From positions 36,923-100,922 of the forward strand of contig JAFRYZ010000009.1 of the NCBI GenBank assembly GCA_017442825.1: a DNA stretch of 64,000 bases. The letters run 5' to 3'. A program made the position numbers and the translations under genes. Below are positions 26,529 to 37,353 of this stretch, piece by piece (the first letter of the stretch is position 1; each line of letters begins with the position of its first letter). A model generated the notes under the pieces. It saw nothing but the letters and a program-made list of their open reading frames with translations, was not told the origin of the DNA and made no database searches. The DNA is from Prevotella sp. GTDB taxonomy: Bacteria; Bacteroidota; Bacteroidia; Bacteroidales; Bacteroidaceae.

Positions 26529-27866
26529 ATGAAAAAACTGATAGTAATCCTGTTGATGGGAGTTGTTTCAGCCGTCAGCTCTGCGCAGAACAACTATGCT
26601 GGTCAATACACCCGTTCCGTGTCCGACCTGATGCACGATGTGGAGCAACGTTTTGGTGTGCGTTTCAAGTATAATGTAGATACGGCAGGGGTGAAATTGC
26701 CGTATGCCGACTGGCGCATTCGTCCCTACTCGTTGGAGGAAACTCTGACGAACATTTGCAAATACTTCGATTGGAACTGGTGGAAGCAGAGCGGCAACTT
26801 ATATAAAATAAAACCCTATGAATATCCGCGTCGCCATACGGAAGAGGGTGAGAAGATGCTCCAGTATCTCAGTTCGCTCTATGCCGACCGCAGAGCGTGG
26901 GAACAGCGCAGGGACAGCCTGCGGCGTGAAGTCCGCCAGCTATTAGAGATAGACTGCTACCTCGACTCCCTTGTCCACGGCAAGCCCGTCTTGTCGAAAG
27001 TACGAAAATACGATGGTTACACCGTACAGAACATCTGTATAGAGACGCTTCCAGGTGAACACGTCTTCGGTTCTATCTATACGCCAGCAACAAAAGGCAA
27101 GCACCCACTCATTATCTGTCCCGACGGTCATTGGGTGACGCGCAGCCGTGCCAACGAGCAGAAGCGATTGGCAACACTGGCACGCATGGGAGCTATCTGT
27201 GTCGATTTTGACCTTTATGCCTACGGACAGAGTGAGGCTGAGATACGTGCCAAAGCACAAAAGGCAAACCCATCCGCCCCATTCAGTGGTGAAAGTCTTC
27301 ATCGTACCGACCGTGCTCATGTCATGCAGGTGCTGAACGCACTCGTCCTTCTCGACTATATGTGGGACAACCGTAAGGACGTGGATAAGACACGCGTAGG
27401 AGTCAATGGCGGCAGTGGCGGAGGTTCGCACACCATCCTGCTGACAGCCATCGACAACCGGTTTACGGCAGCCGCACCCACCGTCAACCTTGCCTCGCAC
27501 TTCGATGGAGGTTGCCCCTGCGAGAGTGGAAAACCCATTCAACGTGCTGCCGGAGGAACTTGTAACCCTGAGCTGTTGGCTATGTTTGCGCCTCATCCCG
27601 TGCAGGTGGTCAGTGACGGCGGCGACTGGACAGCCAGTGTGCCCACATTGGAATATCCCTATCTACAGCGCATCTGGAATTTCTATGATGCCCAAGACAA
27701 GGTGGAGAATGTGCATCTGCCGAAGGAACGTCACGACTACGGACCCAACAAACGCATGGCGAACTACGACTTCTTCATCCGCGTCTTCCACCTCGACCGC
27801 TCTCAACTTGATGAGTCGAAGGTGACGATAGAACCGCGTGAAGTGTTGGAGAGCATAGGTCTTTAG
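26529..27866 (+). CDS. CE19-type alpha/beta-hydrolase esterase, probable RG-II pectin methylesterase (BT1017-like)
   Basis: 445 residues with signal peptide 1-19. Residues about 22-100 resemble an STN (secretin/TonB short N-terminal) domain: SVSDLMHDVEQRFGVRFKYN, YSLEETLTNICKYFDWNW. The rest is an alpha/beta hydrolase of the acetyl-xylan-esterase-like fold with nucleophile elbow GGSGG (S296) and catalytic His402 in KERHDYG; D in SDGGDW is the probable acid. The founding CE19 member BT1017 demethylates the homogalacturonan backbone of RG-II. It is last in this plus-strand series. Its stop overlaps by 3 bp the stop of the convergent transporter gene. Confidence 0.75.
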   Translation: MKKLIVILLMGVVSAVSSAQNNYAGQYTRSVSDLMHDVEQRFGVRFKYNVDTAGVKLPYADWRIRPYSLEETLTNICKYFDWNWWKQSGNLYKIKPYEYPRRHTEEGEKMLQYLSSLYADRRAWEQRRDSLRREVRQLLEIDCYLDSLVHGKPVLSKVRKYDGYTVQNICIETLPGEHVFGSIYTPATKGKHPLIICPDGHWVTRSRANEQKRLATLARMGAICVDFDLYAYGQSEAEIRAKAQKANPSAPFSGESLHRTDRAHVMQVLNALVLLDYMWDNRKDVDKTRVGVNGGSGGGSHTILLTAIDNRFTAAAPTVNLASHFDGGCPCESGKPIQRAAGGTCNPELLAMFAPHPVQVVSDGGDWTASVPTLEYPYLQRIWNFYDAQDKVENVHLPKERHDYGPNKRMANYDFFIRVFHLDRSQLDESKVTIEPREVLESIGL

Positions 27867-29428
27867 TTAAAGAAGATATAAAGTCCTATCATGACGAGGG
27901 CAAGAGCCGTCCACAGAGCCGTGACGAGTTTGCCACCGCCATCGCTTGTATTCTTAGCATAGGAGATGGTTGCCCGCCCAGCATCGCGTTCGCAGAGACT
28001 CACTACCGCCATGCCGGCTGCAAGAATGACAAAGAGATAGAAAGAGAGCAGCATGAAGTGAGGCCACTGGAATGTGAGCCATGATGGAGGCCATAGATAC
28101 AGTACACCTACGAGGAGACAGAATGCAGTGCCGACGGTCAGCGCCAGGTTGGCAGCTCGTGTCGTCGTCCGTTTCCAGAATACACCCAACAAAAAGACGG
28201 CAGCCATCGGTGGTGCGATGAATCCCAATACACTTTGGAACACATTGAAGAGGTTCAGACCTTTGATGCTGTCGATGGCTACAGTGAGGATGATGGCAAG
28301 GCACGCACCAACCGCCGTGACAACACGCCCCACATAATTGATTTGTCGCTGCGATGCCTCAGGATTAAACTTCTTGACATAGATGTCCATGGTGAAGACT
28401 GTGCTCAAGGCGTTGAGGGCAGAGCCGATAGTTGATACAAGGCAGGCGGTCAGTACGGCGAAGACCAGTCCGACCATACCTACCGGAAACAGGTTCTCTA
28501 CCATGGTCAGGTAGGCTTCGTCGGGATTCTTCAAGTTGGGGAAGAGGGCGAAGCAGATGACACCAGGCAGGATGTAGAGAACTACATCGAGAATCTTCAG
28601 CCATCCGGTGAAGTTGGTGCCGAGTTGTCCTTCGCGCAGGGTGCGGGCAGCAAGAACAGGTTGTACCATGCTTTGGTCGGTGCACCAGAACCAAACGCCC
28701 ATGACTGGATATCCCAGGAGGATAGGTAGCCACGGGAAAGCTTCATCGCTGTTGGGCTTGAACATGACCCAATAGTCTGAAGGAACTTTACTTGCCAGTT
28801 CACTAATACCTCCAACACGGTGAAGTCCTACGATAACGAGAACAGCAGAGACCACGATAAGCAGAATCATCTGATAGACATTGGTATAGGCTACGGCTTT
28901 CAGTCCGCCCATCATCGTAAAGAAGGCAGAGATGAGAAGCAGAATGAGTGCAGACATCCACATCGGGATATCGAAGACCTGACGGATAAGGATGCCTCCG
29001 GCAAAGAGCGTCAGTGCCAGCCATGAGATGATGATGGTGACAATGGTGTACCAGGCAAGGATGTTGCGTGTGGATTGTCCAAAACGCAAGCCCATGAACT
29101 CCGGCAGTGTATGCACTTTCGCCCCCAGGTAGCGTGGTGCGAAGACAAAGGCTAGCAAGGCAATGAAGACAAAGGCGTACCAAGCGTAGTTGCCCGACAC
29201 GATGCCTGTCGTGAAACCTGCTGAAGCTGATGCTATCAGCATAGAAGGTCCGACATTTGTTCCCCACATGGAGAAACCGATGTGATGCCATCGCAATGAG
29301 TGTTCAGCAAGGAAAAGACTGCCTTCCTTCTTGCGTTTTGAACTTGCCCATACACCGATGGCGATGAGGATGATAAAATAGACTGCTAAGATTGCCCAGT
29401 CGAGCCCTTGCATATAGTGAGTATTCAT
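27863..29428 (-). CDS. SSS-family sodium:solute symporter (521 aa)
   Basis: An inner-membrane protein with about 13 hydrophobic segments and SGLT-like motifs (GTNVGPSMLIASASAGF, MMGGLKAVAYTNVYQM, GSALNALSTVFTMDIYVKKF). Such Bacteroidota symporters take up sugars or uronic acids with sodium. It is the third gene of the minus-strand operon and starts 15 bp after the GH31 stop. Co-occurrence with GH31 and a GH141-like enzyme suggests it imports a product of these enzymes; the substrate is unknown. Confidence 0.85.
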   Translation of the reverse strand: MNTHYMQGLDWAILAVYFIILIAIGVWASSKRKKEGSLFLAEHSLRWHHIGFSMWGTNVGPSMLIASASAGFTTGIVSGNYAWYAFVFIALLAFVFAPRYLGAKVHTLPEFMGLRFGQSTRNILAWYTIVTIIISWLALTLFAGGILIRQVFDIPMWMSALILLLISAFFTMMGGLKAVAYTNVYQMILLIVVSAVLVIVGLHRVGGISELASKVPSDYWVMFKPNSDEAFPWLPILLGYPVMGVWFWCTDQSMVQPVLAARTLREGQLGTNFTGWLKILDVVLYILPGVICFALFPNLKNPDEAYLTMVENLFPVGMVGLVFAVLTACLVSTIGSALNALSTVFTMDIYVKKFNPEASQRQINYVGRVVTAVGACLAIILTVAIDSIKGLNLFNVFQSVLGFIAPPMAAVFLLGVFWKRTTTRAANLALTVGTAFCLLVGVLYLWPPSWLTFQWPHFMLLSFYLFVILAAGMAVVSLCERDAGRATISYAKNTSDGGGKLVTALWTALALVMIGLYIFFN

Positions 29429-29443
29429 GGTGGTTGTTGTTTT

Positions 29444-31783
29444 TTAGTTTTGTCGGAATGCCGTGATGTCGGAATGGTTCAATCCTCGGAATTCAAGGCT
29501 GACGTCGAGGATGATGCTCTTGGAAAGGTCTATGTCGTCAGTACTCTCCACTTCTTCTGGATAAAGGCGGATGTGCTCGCCTTGACGGACGAAGACTGGC
29601 ATGCGTTCAAGGGGAACTTCTACATCGTAATACCATTTCCCGCCATCGAATCGCTCGCCTGTGAAGAAATCTATCCACATGCCTTTCGGAAGGTAGATGT
29701 CGCGTCGGTTGTTGCTGTTCATGACGGGACATACCAAGAACGAGTCGCCAAAGTAGTATTCGTCATCAATATGCCAGCATGTACGGTCGTTGGGATGGTG
29801 CATGAGTAGGGCGCGCACCATCGGCCAACCCGTGTGTGTTGATTTTTCTGCCTGTTCCATGATGTAAGGCAGTAGATGGTAACGCAGTTTCCACCATTTC
29901 TTCACAATGGGGGCTATGGCTGGATAATGCCATGGCTCGCGTTTGCAGGTACCGTGGTAACGTATATGGGAAGAGAAGACGCCGAACTGAGTCCAACGTA
30001 CATATACCTGTTCATCGAGCGGAGAGTTCATGAAGTCTGGTGTGGAGTGAAATCCTGGCACATCGTGACTCCAGAATGCAAAGCCAGAGAGTCCGAGATG
30101 CAGTCCGCCTTTCAAAGAACCCGCCATGCCGTCCCATGAGCTTTGAGAGTCGCCGCCCCAATGCAACGGATAGCGTTGGCAGCCAGCCCACGCTGCACGT
30201 GCCCATACAATACCGTCGCCAGTAGTATCTTTGGTCACCTCGAAAGCGGCTTTCTGATAGAGTAGGGCGTAGATGTTGTTCAGTTGTTCGGGTGTCATAG
30301 CATGATAGACATGGTCCATATGGATGTTTTCTCCAAAGTCAGTCTTAATACATTTTACCCCCATCTCCAATAGTGGCTTCAGTAGTTTCTCCTTATACCA
30401 TTTTGCCGCTTGCGGGTAAGTGAAGTCGATAGTGCCGGCATAGTCGAGCGTTGAGAAGTTGCTTGCACCGCCTGTTGAACTGTCTTTTTCTATTGCCGGC
30501 TGACTGATGAATTTGTTTTGCTTAGCTTCGTCGATTTGTTCGGCACCAGCAGCCACATAGGGCAGTTGCCATAAGCTGACCTTAAATCCTTTTTTCAATA
30601 AGTCTTGGATGAATTCTTTGGGATGAGGGAATCGTTCGGGGTTGAACTGCCACTCGCAAAGCCAGTCCGTGCGGAACCATCCTGTGTCTAGATGGATGAC
30701 ATCACAGGGATAGTGTTCCCTACGGAGACGGTCGCAGATGTCGTTCACCTCCTCGGCAGAGAAATAGGTCATGCGACTCATCCAGATGCCGAAACTCCAA
30801 AGGGGAAGCATGGGCGGGAATCCCGTCAGCATGCGATAGGTGCGGAGGATGCGTTCGGGCGTCTTTCCACCGATGAGGAATACGTCGAGGGTGGCACGGT
30901 CGCAGAGAAATTGTACGGATCGTGTGGAATGGTCAGCCAATGACAGTTTGCAGTAGTCATAAGTATGGTAGAATGCCCCATACATACGGCTGGAGAGATA
31001 GAACGGGATGTTTTTATAGCAACGCCGATTGTTTACTCCTTGACCGTCTTGATTTTTCAGTTGGAAAGTTTGCCCACTCAGGTCCATCTTGCGGAAACGT
31101 TCTCCCGTGCCTACGAAGCACTCGTCAGGGGTGCAACGGAAAGAGATGGTAGCGCGCTCGTTGCTTGCTGTCTTATTCTCTGCGGCTGCCTTGCAGCTGA
31201 CATAGCCGATGGGGAGCGCATCATAACGTGGCGGTGAGAAATGGTCGTCGCTGAGTGCAACAGGTTTATGGCTATCTCCATCGGGATAGAGGGTGATAAA
31301 GGGTGCCGGTTGAGGTGTCGGCAGCAAATCACTCCAATGATCCATTGGGTAGGGACGATTGTCGATGACAGCACGAATGCGTCCTTCACTGTCGATAATG
31401 GTGAACAGTTGTGCTTCCTCCTCCTTGATATCTAATGGCTCATGCCGGACATCGTCGTGCTTGTCGAGCATCATCGAGGTCTCTTGTATCTCATCTCCAT
31501 TCATACTGATGAACAGTCGGATGATGTCAGGCTGATAAGCACGGATAATGAGCGTATATGTCTGTTGGGGTACCAGGTTGTCTGGTGCCATATCTTCTTG
31601 TCGTAGCTGTTGTTGGAAAGGTAGCGTCACCAAAATGTCACCGTCTTGTTGGCTGACCTTTGTCGGTGCGTATGCTTTCCAAAGCGTTTCTTCCTTCTGC
31701 CATGAAAGGTCGTCATCGTTCTTTGAACGCTCGAAAGGCGAGAAGTCCATGAAATCGAAAAGATGATAATTCGTTTGCTTCAT
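29444..31783 (-). CDS. GH31 glycosidase, alpha-xylosidase-like (779 aa)
   Basis: An N-terminal beta-sandwich (residues 1 to about 250) and a TIM barrel with the nucleophile motif CIKTDFGE (D482, the KTDFGE form common in alpha-xylosidases) and acid/base region HWGGDSQSSW (D545). The start MKQTNYHLFDF lacks a signal peptide, so a cytoplasmic site is likely. RG-II chain A carries a 2-O-methyl-alpha-D-xylose, so an alpha-(methyl)xylosidase role is attractive but inferred; plain alpha-xylosidase or alpha-glucosidase is possible. It lies 48 bp downstream of the GH141-like gene and 15 bp upstream of the symporter. Confidence 0.8.
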   Translation of the reverse strand: MKQTNYHLFDFMDFSPFERSKNDDDLSWQKEETLWKAYAPTKVSQQDGDILVTLPFQQQLRQEDMAPDNLVPQQTYTLIIRAYQPDIIRLFISMNGDEIQETSMMLDKHDDVRHEPLDIKEEEAQLFTIIDSEGRIRAVIDNRPYPMDHWSDLLPTPQPAPFITLYPDGDSHKPVALSDDHFSPPRYDALPIGYVSCKAAAENKTASNERATISFRCTPDECFVGTGERFRKMDLSGQTFQLKNQDGQGVNNRRCYKNIPFYLSSRMYGAFYHTYDYCKLSLADHSTRSVQFLCDRATLDVFLIGGKTPERILRTYRMLTGFPPMLPLWSFGIWMSRMTYFSAEEVNDICDRLRREHYPCDVIHLDTGWFRTDWLCEWQFNPERFPHPKEFIQDLLKKGFKVSLWQLPYVAAGAEQIDEAKQNKFISQPAIEKDSSTGGASNFSTLDYAGTIDFTYPQAAKWYKEKLLKPLLEMGVKCIKTDFGENIHMDHVYHAMTPEQLNNIYALLYQKAAFEVTKDTTGDGIVWARAAWAGCQRYPLHWGGDSQSSWDGMAGSLKGGLHLGLSGFAFWSHDVPGFHSTPDFMNSPLDEQVYVRWTQFGVFSSHIRYHGTCKREPWHYPAIAPIVKKWWKLRYHLLPYIMEQAEKSTHTGWPMVRALLMHHPNDRTCWHIDDEYYFGDSFLVCPVMNSNNRRDIYLPKGMWIDFFTGERFDGGKWYYDVEVPLERMPVFVRQGEHIRLYPEEVESTDDIDLSKSIILDVSLEFRGLNHSDITAFRQN

Positions 31784-31831
31784 ATTATTATTGTTTATAA
31801 GCGGGGGAGGGATAGACTGAATGGGAATGGG

Positions 31832-33448
31832 TTATGGAATGAGCTTTTCTACTTCCGGTCCGTTATTTTCCCATATGACAGCTTCTCCAGGATGGTTGTC
31901 GCCAAATTTCTGTTCCGGACACCAGTTATTGCGGATCGTATATCCGTTGGTCTCAGCATCGAGATAGATGTAGAAGCCACGGTCGTTGGTGGCGTATGGT
32001 GCTATACCGAGACTGTCTATGACATTATTCTCAATAACGGAGTTGGGTTGGTTGGAGAGGGTGTAAATACCTCCGGCATCATACAGCTGCCGTGCAAAGT
32101 CTGTTACCTTATTGCCAGCGATGATGTTGTGGTGCATCCCCGTATTTTTGGGAGTCCATCCCCATCCTACACAGATGCCGGAATAGTTGACGTGGTTGAT
32201 TATGTTGTCCGTGATGCTCGTGTTGCAGACATAGCCGGCTCCAATGGCGACAGCTCCCCAGTCTTCAAAGGAAGCATCAATCACGGTGTTTTGGTGGATG
32301 AGCAGTCGCTGACATTGTCGGGCGAGGTCGGTGTAAGGGCAATGTACCTCACGAGGACTCTCGGCAAAAGAACCAGCAAGGATGGCTGTTCCTCCAATAT
32401 GTTCAAACTGATTATAGATGATGGAGCAGTCGCTGATGCCTGTAACGTAGTCGAGAGCTGTGCTTGCCAGGTTGCGGAACCGACAACCAGAGAAATCGAC
32501 ATGTCGAGCATTCGTTACGCTGACGGCAGCTACAGGACGTTCTATCCATGCCTGATTCTCCAAGGTGGCAGCCCAAGGAAGTCCCTCTTGTGCCAGTTTG
32601 TAGGCATCGATGATGGGGAATCCGCCTTGCAGCGTGACGTGACCTTTGTGTAACGGACGATTCCAACATGTGTTCTCGAAGACAACATCCTCAAAATGGA
32701 TATATTCCACCGGTTGTTGTTCCGTGCCTTGGATGATGACCAGTTGTTCAATACCGTCACGTTGTTCTGTTTTACGGATGAGAAACGAAGAACTTCCTTT
32801 TTCACCGTTGATAATAGGCTGAGGCCACGGGTGTTCAAACTCCAGACGACTCTCTGGTTCCAGGAAAGAGACCATGGCGAGTTTTCCTTTCACCTGAATA
32901 TCCTTGATACGCAGGATGGCGATAGCCCATCGTTGGTGGACAACCATCTCTAATGGTTCTGCTGGCGTCATAAGTTTGTTGCCCTTGGTACTGAGAAGGA
33001 ACTCTTTCAGTGCAGAAACAGCTTTCTTGGGAATAGTAATGGTGCGATTTTCTTTGTCGAAGTCCGTCATGCGTTCCATACCCGTTGCAGGATAAAGTTG
33101 CTGATGGTGTTGCATGGGGTCACCGCAAAGCACCGCCATTTCGCCCTCCTTGCTGCGGATGATGGTAGGAGCATCCTCCGTTCCGCTGTCTTCTGGACGA
33201 ATGAACAGGGGTTCGTCCATTTTGTAGCTTCCTGCAAGCAGGATGATATTGATGCCGTTCGTCACCCTGTTGTCGCCCAGTCGTCGCCATTCACGAGCCT
33301 GTCGGAGTGCCTGATGGATGGTTTTAAGGGGGGTCGTCTGCGTGCCATCGCCTCGGTCGTTGCCGTTGGGAGAGACATAGATATCGCCTGCTGACAGGCT
33401 TGTCAAAAGGGTCAACAATAGAGTTGAAAGGATGGTTAGTCTTTTCAT
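31832..33448 (-). CDS. GH141-like right-handed beta-helix protein (538 aa)
   Basis: Signal peptide 1-20 (LSTLLLTLLTSLSAG), a DUF1565-type N-terminus (IYVSPNGNDRGDGTQTTPLKTIHQAL) and beta-helix coils. It shares with the GH141 at 13685 the motifs LRIKDI, EFEHPWP, W(G)AVAIGAGYV, YSGICVGWGW, YDAGGIYTLSNQP and WENNGP near the end, so the two are paralogues. It lacks the repeat insertion of the other copy. An alpha-L-fucosidase or related activity on a different linkage is inferred. First gene of the three-gene minus-strand operon, divergent from GH95. Confidence 0.7.
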   Translation of the reverse strand: MKRLTILSTLLLTLLTSLSAGDIYVSPNGNDRGDGTQTTPLKTIHQALRQAREWRRLGDNRVTNGINIILLAGSYKMDEPLFIRPEDSGTEDAPTIIRSKEGEMAVLCGDPMQHHQQLYPATGMERMTDFDKENRTITIPKKAVSALKEFLLSTKGNKLMTPAEPLEMVVHQRWAIAILRIKDIQVKGKLAMVSFLEPESRLEFEHPWPQPIINGEKGSSSFLIRKTEQRDGIEQLVIIQGTEQQPVEYIHFEDVVFENTCWNRPLHKGHVTLQGGFPIIDAYKLAQEGLPWAATLENQAWIERPVAAVSVTNARHVDFSGCRFRNLASTALDYVTGISDCSIIYNQFEHIGGTAILAGSFAESPREVHCPYTDLARQCQRLLIHQNTVIDASFEDWGAVAIGAGYVCNTSITDNIINHVNYSGICVGWGWTPKNTGMHHNIIAGNKVTDFARQLYDAGGIYTLSNQPNSVIENNVIDSLGIAPYATNDRGFYIYLDAETNGYTIRNNWCPEQKFGDNHPGEAVIWENNGPEVEKLIP

Positions 33449-33495
33449 CTTTTTTCATAAATGACGTTTCCTGTTACTGTTTGTCCTCATTTGGC

Positions 33496-33514
33496 GACAA
33501 AACGCGCGTTTGTC
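33496..33514. promoter_or_regulatory. 19-bp dyad in the divergent GH141-like/GH95 intergenic region
   Basis: GACAAAACGCGCGTTTGTC has 6-bp arms GACAAA/TTTGTC around a CG-rich centre. It lies midway in the 108-bp region between two divergent operons, a position expected for a shared operator. No clear -7 TAnnTTTG element was found here. Confidence 0.45.
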
Positions 33515-33556
33515 CGTCATATTTTATATCAAGCAAAGCTTTTTATGGGACAGGAG

Positions 33557-35890
33557 ATGATGAAGAGAACGATAATAGGAATGGTGGCGATGCTGTCTGT
33601 CGTCATGGCGGGTGCCCAGCAACACCTGTTGTGGTATGCTGAACCGGCACGGGTGTGGACGGATGCCCTGCCTTTGGGTAACGGCAGGTTGGGAGCTATG
33701 GTCTATGGCATTCCTGCGGCTGAACGCATACAACTGAATGAAGAAACGATATGGGCAGGACAACCCAATGCCAATCATAATCCTGAAGCCAAGATATGGT
33801 TGCCGATAATACAGCAGATGGTTTGGGACGAAAGGTATGCGGAGGCGCAGGAGGCAGCGACAGCCCATGTCATGTCTGCCAAAAACTGGGGCATGCCCTA
33901 CCAGACTTTCGGTAGTGTGCATATCGCTCAGGCGGGTGTGGGCGACTATACCGACTATCGGCGCGAACTGTCGTTGGACTCTGCTGTCTGCGTGACGACA
34001 TTCAAGGCGGATGGGGTGAATTATCGGCGTGAGGTCATCACCTCTTTTGTGGATCAGGTGGTGACGGTTCGCATGACTGCTGACCGTCGTGGCGCCATCT
34101 CGTTCCAAACGCACTTTGCCACTCCGCATGAAGATGTCATCATCCGTTCGGAGGGAGACGAAGCCACTTTGCTGGGCGTCAGCTCCAAGCATGAAGGGTT
34201 GAAGGGTAAGGTGCGCTTCATGGGACGCATGGCTGTGCGCCAGCAAGGGGGCAGACAGGTGTCGAAGGATGGTGTGCTGAGTGTGTCGGGGGCTGACGAG
34301 GCAACGCTCTATATCTCGATAGCAACGAATTTCAAGAACTACAAAGATATTTCGGGTGACGAGGCAGCGTTGTCGGAGCAGTATCTCCACAGGGCTATGG
34401 CAAACGATTACCGGCAGAGCCGCGCGAAGCATGTTGCCCGTTTCCAGTCGTTGATGAACCGCGTGAGTATGAACCTGGGTGAAGACAGGTATGGCGATGA
34501 GCCTACAGACGAACGCCTGATACGCTTCAGTGAGCGTGATGACAATCATTTGGTGGCTACCTATTTTCAGTTTGGGCGTTACCTGTTGATTTGTTCGTCG
34601 CAGCCAGGTGGTCAGGCTGCCAACCTGCAAGGCATCTGGAACGACAAGCTTTTCCCGTCATGGGACTCGAAATACACGACGAATATTAACATGGAGATGA
34701 ACTACTGGCCGGCTGAGGTAACTAATCTTAGTGAACTGAATGAGCCGTTGTTCAGGTTAATTGACGAGGTGGAACAGACGGGTAGCGTTACGGCTCGTGA
34801 ACAGTATGGCAAGAACGGATGGGTGTTGCACCACAATACCGACATCTGGCGTGTCACGGGGGGTATCGACCGATCGCCGAGTGGGATGTGGATGACGGGT
34901 GGTGCGTGGGTGTGCCAGCATTTGTGGCAGCATTATCTCTATACCGGTGACAAGGAGTTCCTACGGAAAGTTTATCCGACGATGAAAGGGGCAGCACAAT
35001 TCCTCGACGAAATGTTGGTGAAAGAACCCAAGACGGGGTATATGGTTATAGCCCCAGCGGTATCGCCAGAGAATGTCCATCCTACGCCTGACGGAAAGAA
35101 GAATGCCCTGACGGCAGGGACAACGATGGACAACCAGTTGCTGAACGACCTTTTTTCGGAAGTGGCGCAGGCTGCCGGCATACTGGGTGTGGATGCCGAC
35201 CTTGCCAAGCACTATACGGAGCGTATGAAACAGCTGCCGCCCATGCAGATTGGACGATGGGGACAGTTGCAGGAATGGTTGTATGACTGGGACGACCCTG
35301 ACGACGTGCACCGCCATGTGAGTCATTTGTACGGGCTTTACCCCAGTAGTCTGATTACCAAAGATAAGACGCCGAAGTTGTATGAGGCGGCTAAGACTTC
35401 GTTGATTCATCGGGGTGATCCCTCTACGGGGTGGTCGATGGGGTGGAAGGTTTGTCTATGGGCGCGCCTGCATGACGGAAACCATGCCTATCGCCTCATT
35501 CGCGACCAGCTGACGCTGACCGACGACCGTTTCCTTGCCTACGGGACCACCAAAAAGCGGGGCGGCACCTACCGTAATTTTTTCGATGCCCATCCTCCGT
35601 TCCAGATTGACGGCAATTTTGGTTGTACGGCAGGTATTGCCGAAATGTTGGTACAGAGTCATGAAGGATATATAGAGCTGTTGCCTGCCCTTCCCGACGT
35701 GTGGAAAGACGGTGAGGTGAAAGGCTTGCGGGTGCGTGGAGGCTTTGAGATTGCCGATATGGCATGGAAAGACGGCAGGGTGGTGCGCCTGACGGTGAAG
35801 TCTGATGCGGGTAACGTCATGTCGCTGCGTTACAACGGAAAGAAAAGAGAATTGAAAACCAAAGCAAACAAAACATATCGGATATTATGA
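33557..35890 (+). CDS. GH95 glycosidase, probable RG-II alpha-L-galactosidase or alpha-L-fucosidase
   Basis: About 777 residues. I set the start at ATG 33557 (or 33560) because the signal peptide [21 protein letters not shown] begins there; the upstream in-frame extension is not signal-like. GH95 hallmarks: [14 protein letters not shown]...[27 protein letters not shown] (catalytic Asn region), [19 protein letters not shown] and [17 protein letters not shown]. In RG-II the terminal sugar of chain A is L-galactose, removed in B. thetaiotaomicron by a GH95 (BT1010, from memory). Fucosidase activity cannot be excluded. It ends with ATGA overlap into GH140, and is first gene of the second plus-strand operon. 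Confidence 0.85.
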   Translation: MMKRTIIGMVAMLSVVMAGAQQHLLWYAEPARVWTDALPLGNGRLGAMVYGIPAAERIQLNEETIWAGQPNANHNPEAKIWLPIIQQMVWDERYAEAQEAATAHVMSAKNWGMPYQTFGSVHIAQAGVGDYTDYRRELSLDSAVCVTTFKADGVNYRREVITSFVDQVVTVRMTADRRGAISFQTHFATPHEDVIIRSEGDEATLLGVSSKHEGLKGKVRFMGRMAVRQQGGRQVSKDGVLSVSGADEATLYISIATNFKNYKDISGDEAALSEQYLHRAMANDYRQSRAKHVARFQSLMNRVSMNLGEDRYGDEPTDERLIRFSERDDNHLVATYFQFGRYLLICSSQPGGQAANLQGIWNDKLFPSWDSKYTTNINMEMNYWPAEVTNLSELNEPLFRLIDEVEQTGSVTAREQYGKNGWVLHHNTDIWRVTGGIDRSPSGMWMTGGAWVCQHLWQHYLYTGDKEFLRKVYPTMKGAAQFLDEMLVKEPKTGYMVIAPAVSPENVHPTPDGKKNALTAGTTMDNQLLNDLFSEVAQAAGILGVDADLAKHYTERMKQLPPMQIGRWGQLQEWLYDWDDPDDVHRHVSHLYGLYPSSLITKDKTPKLYEAAKTSLIHRGDPSTGWSMGWKVCLWARLHDGNHAYRLIRDQLTLTDDRFLAYGTTKKRGGTYRNFFDAHPPFQIDGNFGCTAGIAEMLVQSHEGYIELLPALPDVWKDGEVKGLRVRGGFEIADMAWKDGRVVRLTVKSDAGNVMSLRYNGKKRELKTKANKTYRIL

Positions 35891-37353
35891 AAAAACTATC
35901 TTTGATCTTTTTGCTGGCCGTCGCTGCCTGCCAGTTGTCGATGGCACAGAAACCTTGGGACAACGGAAGGTTGAAAGTATCGGACAACCAACGTTATCTG
36001 CAGTTTGAAAACGGAAAACCGTTCTTCTGGTTGGGTGAGACGGGCTGGCTGTTACCCGAACGCTTGGACCGTGCAGAAGCACAATACTACTTGCAGAAGT
36101 GCAGGGCTGCTGGTTACAACATGGTACAGGTACAGGTCATGGATGGCGTTCCTGCCTATAACATCTACGGACATCCTTCGCTGGTCGATGGCTGGAATTT
36201 TGAGAAGATCAACCAGAAAGGAGTCTATGGTTATTGGGACCACATGGACTATATCATCTCGCTGGCAGAGCAGAACGGCATCTATGTAGGCATGGTGGCG
36301 ATTTGGGGTGGACTGGTGAAGGACGGCCTCATCGACGTGAAGGGTGCCAAAGCATACGGCAGGTTTCTTGCTGAGCGTTACAAGAATCGTCCTAACATCA
36401 TCTGGATGATGGGTGGCGACATTCAGGGTGACATCCGGCCAGAGGTGTGGGAGGCGCTGGCAACCACCATTAAGTCTATTGACAAGAACCACCTGATGAC
36501 CTTCCATCCGCGTGGACGCTACACGTCGGCAAAGTGGTGGAGCAAGGCTTCGTGGATGGATTTCCACATGTTCCAAAGTGGGCACCGCAAGTATGGTCAG
36601 CGTATGGGCAACAAGGATTATCCCATACCCGATGATACGGAAGAAGACAACTGGATGTATGTTGATTCCACATGGGCTTACAAACCGATGAAACCCGTGT
36701 TGGATGACGAACCCAGCTATGAAGACATTCCCAAAGGACTGCATGACGCGAACGAGGCTCGCTGGCAGGACTATGATGTTCGTCGCTATGCCTATTGGTC
36801 GGTGTTCGCAGGTTCCTGCGGTCATAGCTACGGACATAATGCCATTATGCAGATGTTGAAGCCTGGCTATCCTACTTCCTATGGCTCAGACGGTGCAGAG
36901 AAATCATGGTACCAGGCGTTGAACGATCCAGGTTTCAACCAGATGAAGCACTTGAAAAACCTCATGCTGTCGTTTCCATACTTTGAGCGCGTGCCCGACC
37001 AAAGTGTTATTGCCGGCAAGAATGGTGTGAAATATAACCGTTTGTTGGCAACACGAGGCAATGATTATATCTTAGTGTATAACTATAACTCCGTACCCAT
37101 GAAGATAGACTTGACGAAAGTGTCGGGTGACAAGAAAAACGTATGGTGGTTTGATGCTGCCACGGGCAGGTTGTCGTATATCGGTGAATTCGACAACAAA
37201 CCCACCACCTTCAGTCAGCAGAATCCGCATCATGGTATTCCCAACGATGGGGTGCTGATAGCCGTGGATGCGTCGAAGGACTATCTGACCAAGGAACAGA
37301 CGGAGATTTCCGACCATACGTTGGCTGGTAAGGCGCGTAACTTGAACGAATAA
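35887..37353 (+). CDS. GH140 apiosidase (488 aa)
   Basis: A DUF4038-type TIM barrel with signal peptide 1-20 and a C-terminal beta domain ([17 protein letters not shown]). Candidate catalytic residues by motif: D178 in [11 protein letters not shown] and E275 in VLDDEPSYE. These match the Asp/Glu pair of the characterised apiosidase BT1012, which cuts apiose from the galacturonan backbone and so frees RG-II chains A and B. It overlaps GH95 by 4 bp and the next gene by 1 bp (TAATG), indicating tight translational coupling. Confidence 0.88.
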   Translation: MKKLSLIFLLAVAACQLSMAQKPWDNGRLKVSDNQRYLQFENGKPFFWLGETGWLLPERLDRAEAQYYLQKCRAAGYNMVQVQVMDGVPAYNIYGHPSLVDGWNFEKINQKGVYGYWDHMDYIISLAEQNGIYVGMVAIWGGLVKDGLIDVKGAKAYGRFLAERYKNRPNIIWMMGGDIQGDIRPEVWEALATTIKSIDKNHLMTFHPRGRYTSAKWWSKASWMDFHMFQSGHRKYGQRMGNKDYPIPDDTEEDNWMYVDSTWAYKPMKPVLDDEPSYEDIPKGLHDANEARWQDYDVRRYAYWSVFAGSCGHSYGHNAIMQMLKPGYPTSYGSDGAEKSWYQALNDPGFNQMKHLKNLMLSFPYFERVPDQSVIAGKNGVKYNRLLATRGNDYILVYNYNSVPMKIDLTKVSGDKKNVWWFDAATGRLSYIGEFDNKPTTFSQQNPHHGIPNDGVLIAVDASKDYLTKEQTEISDHTLAGKARNLNE

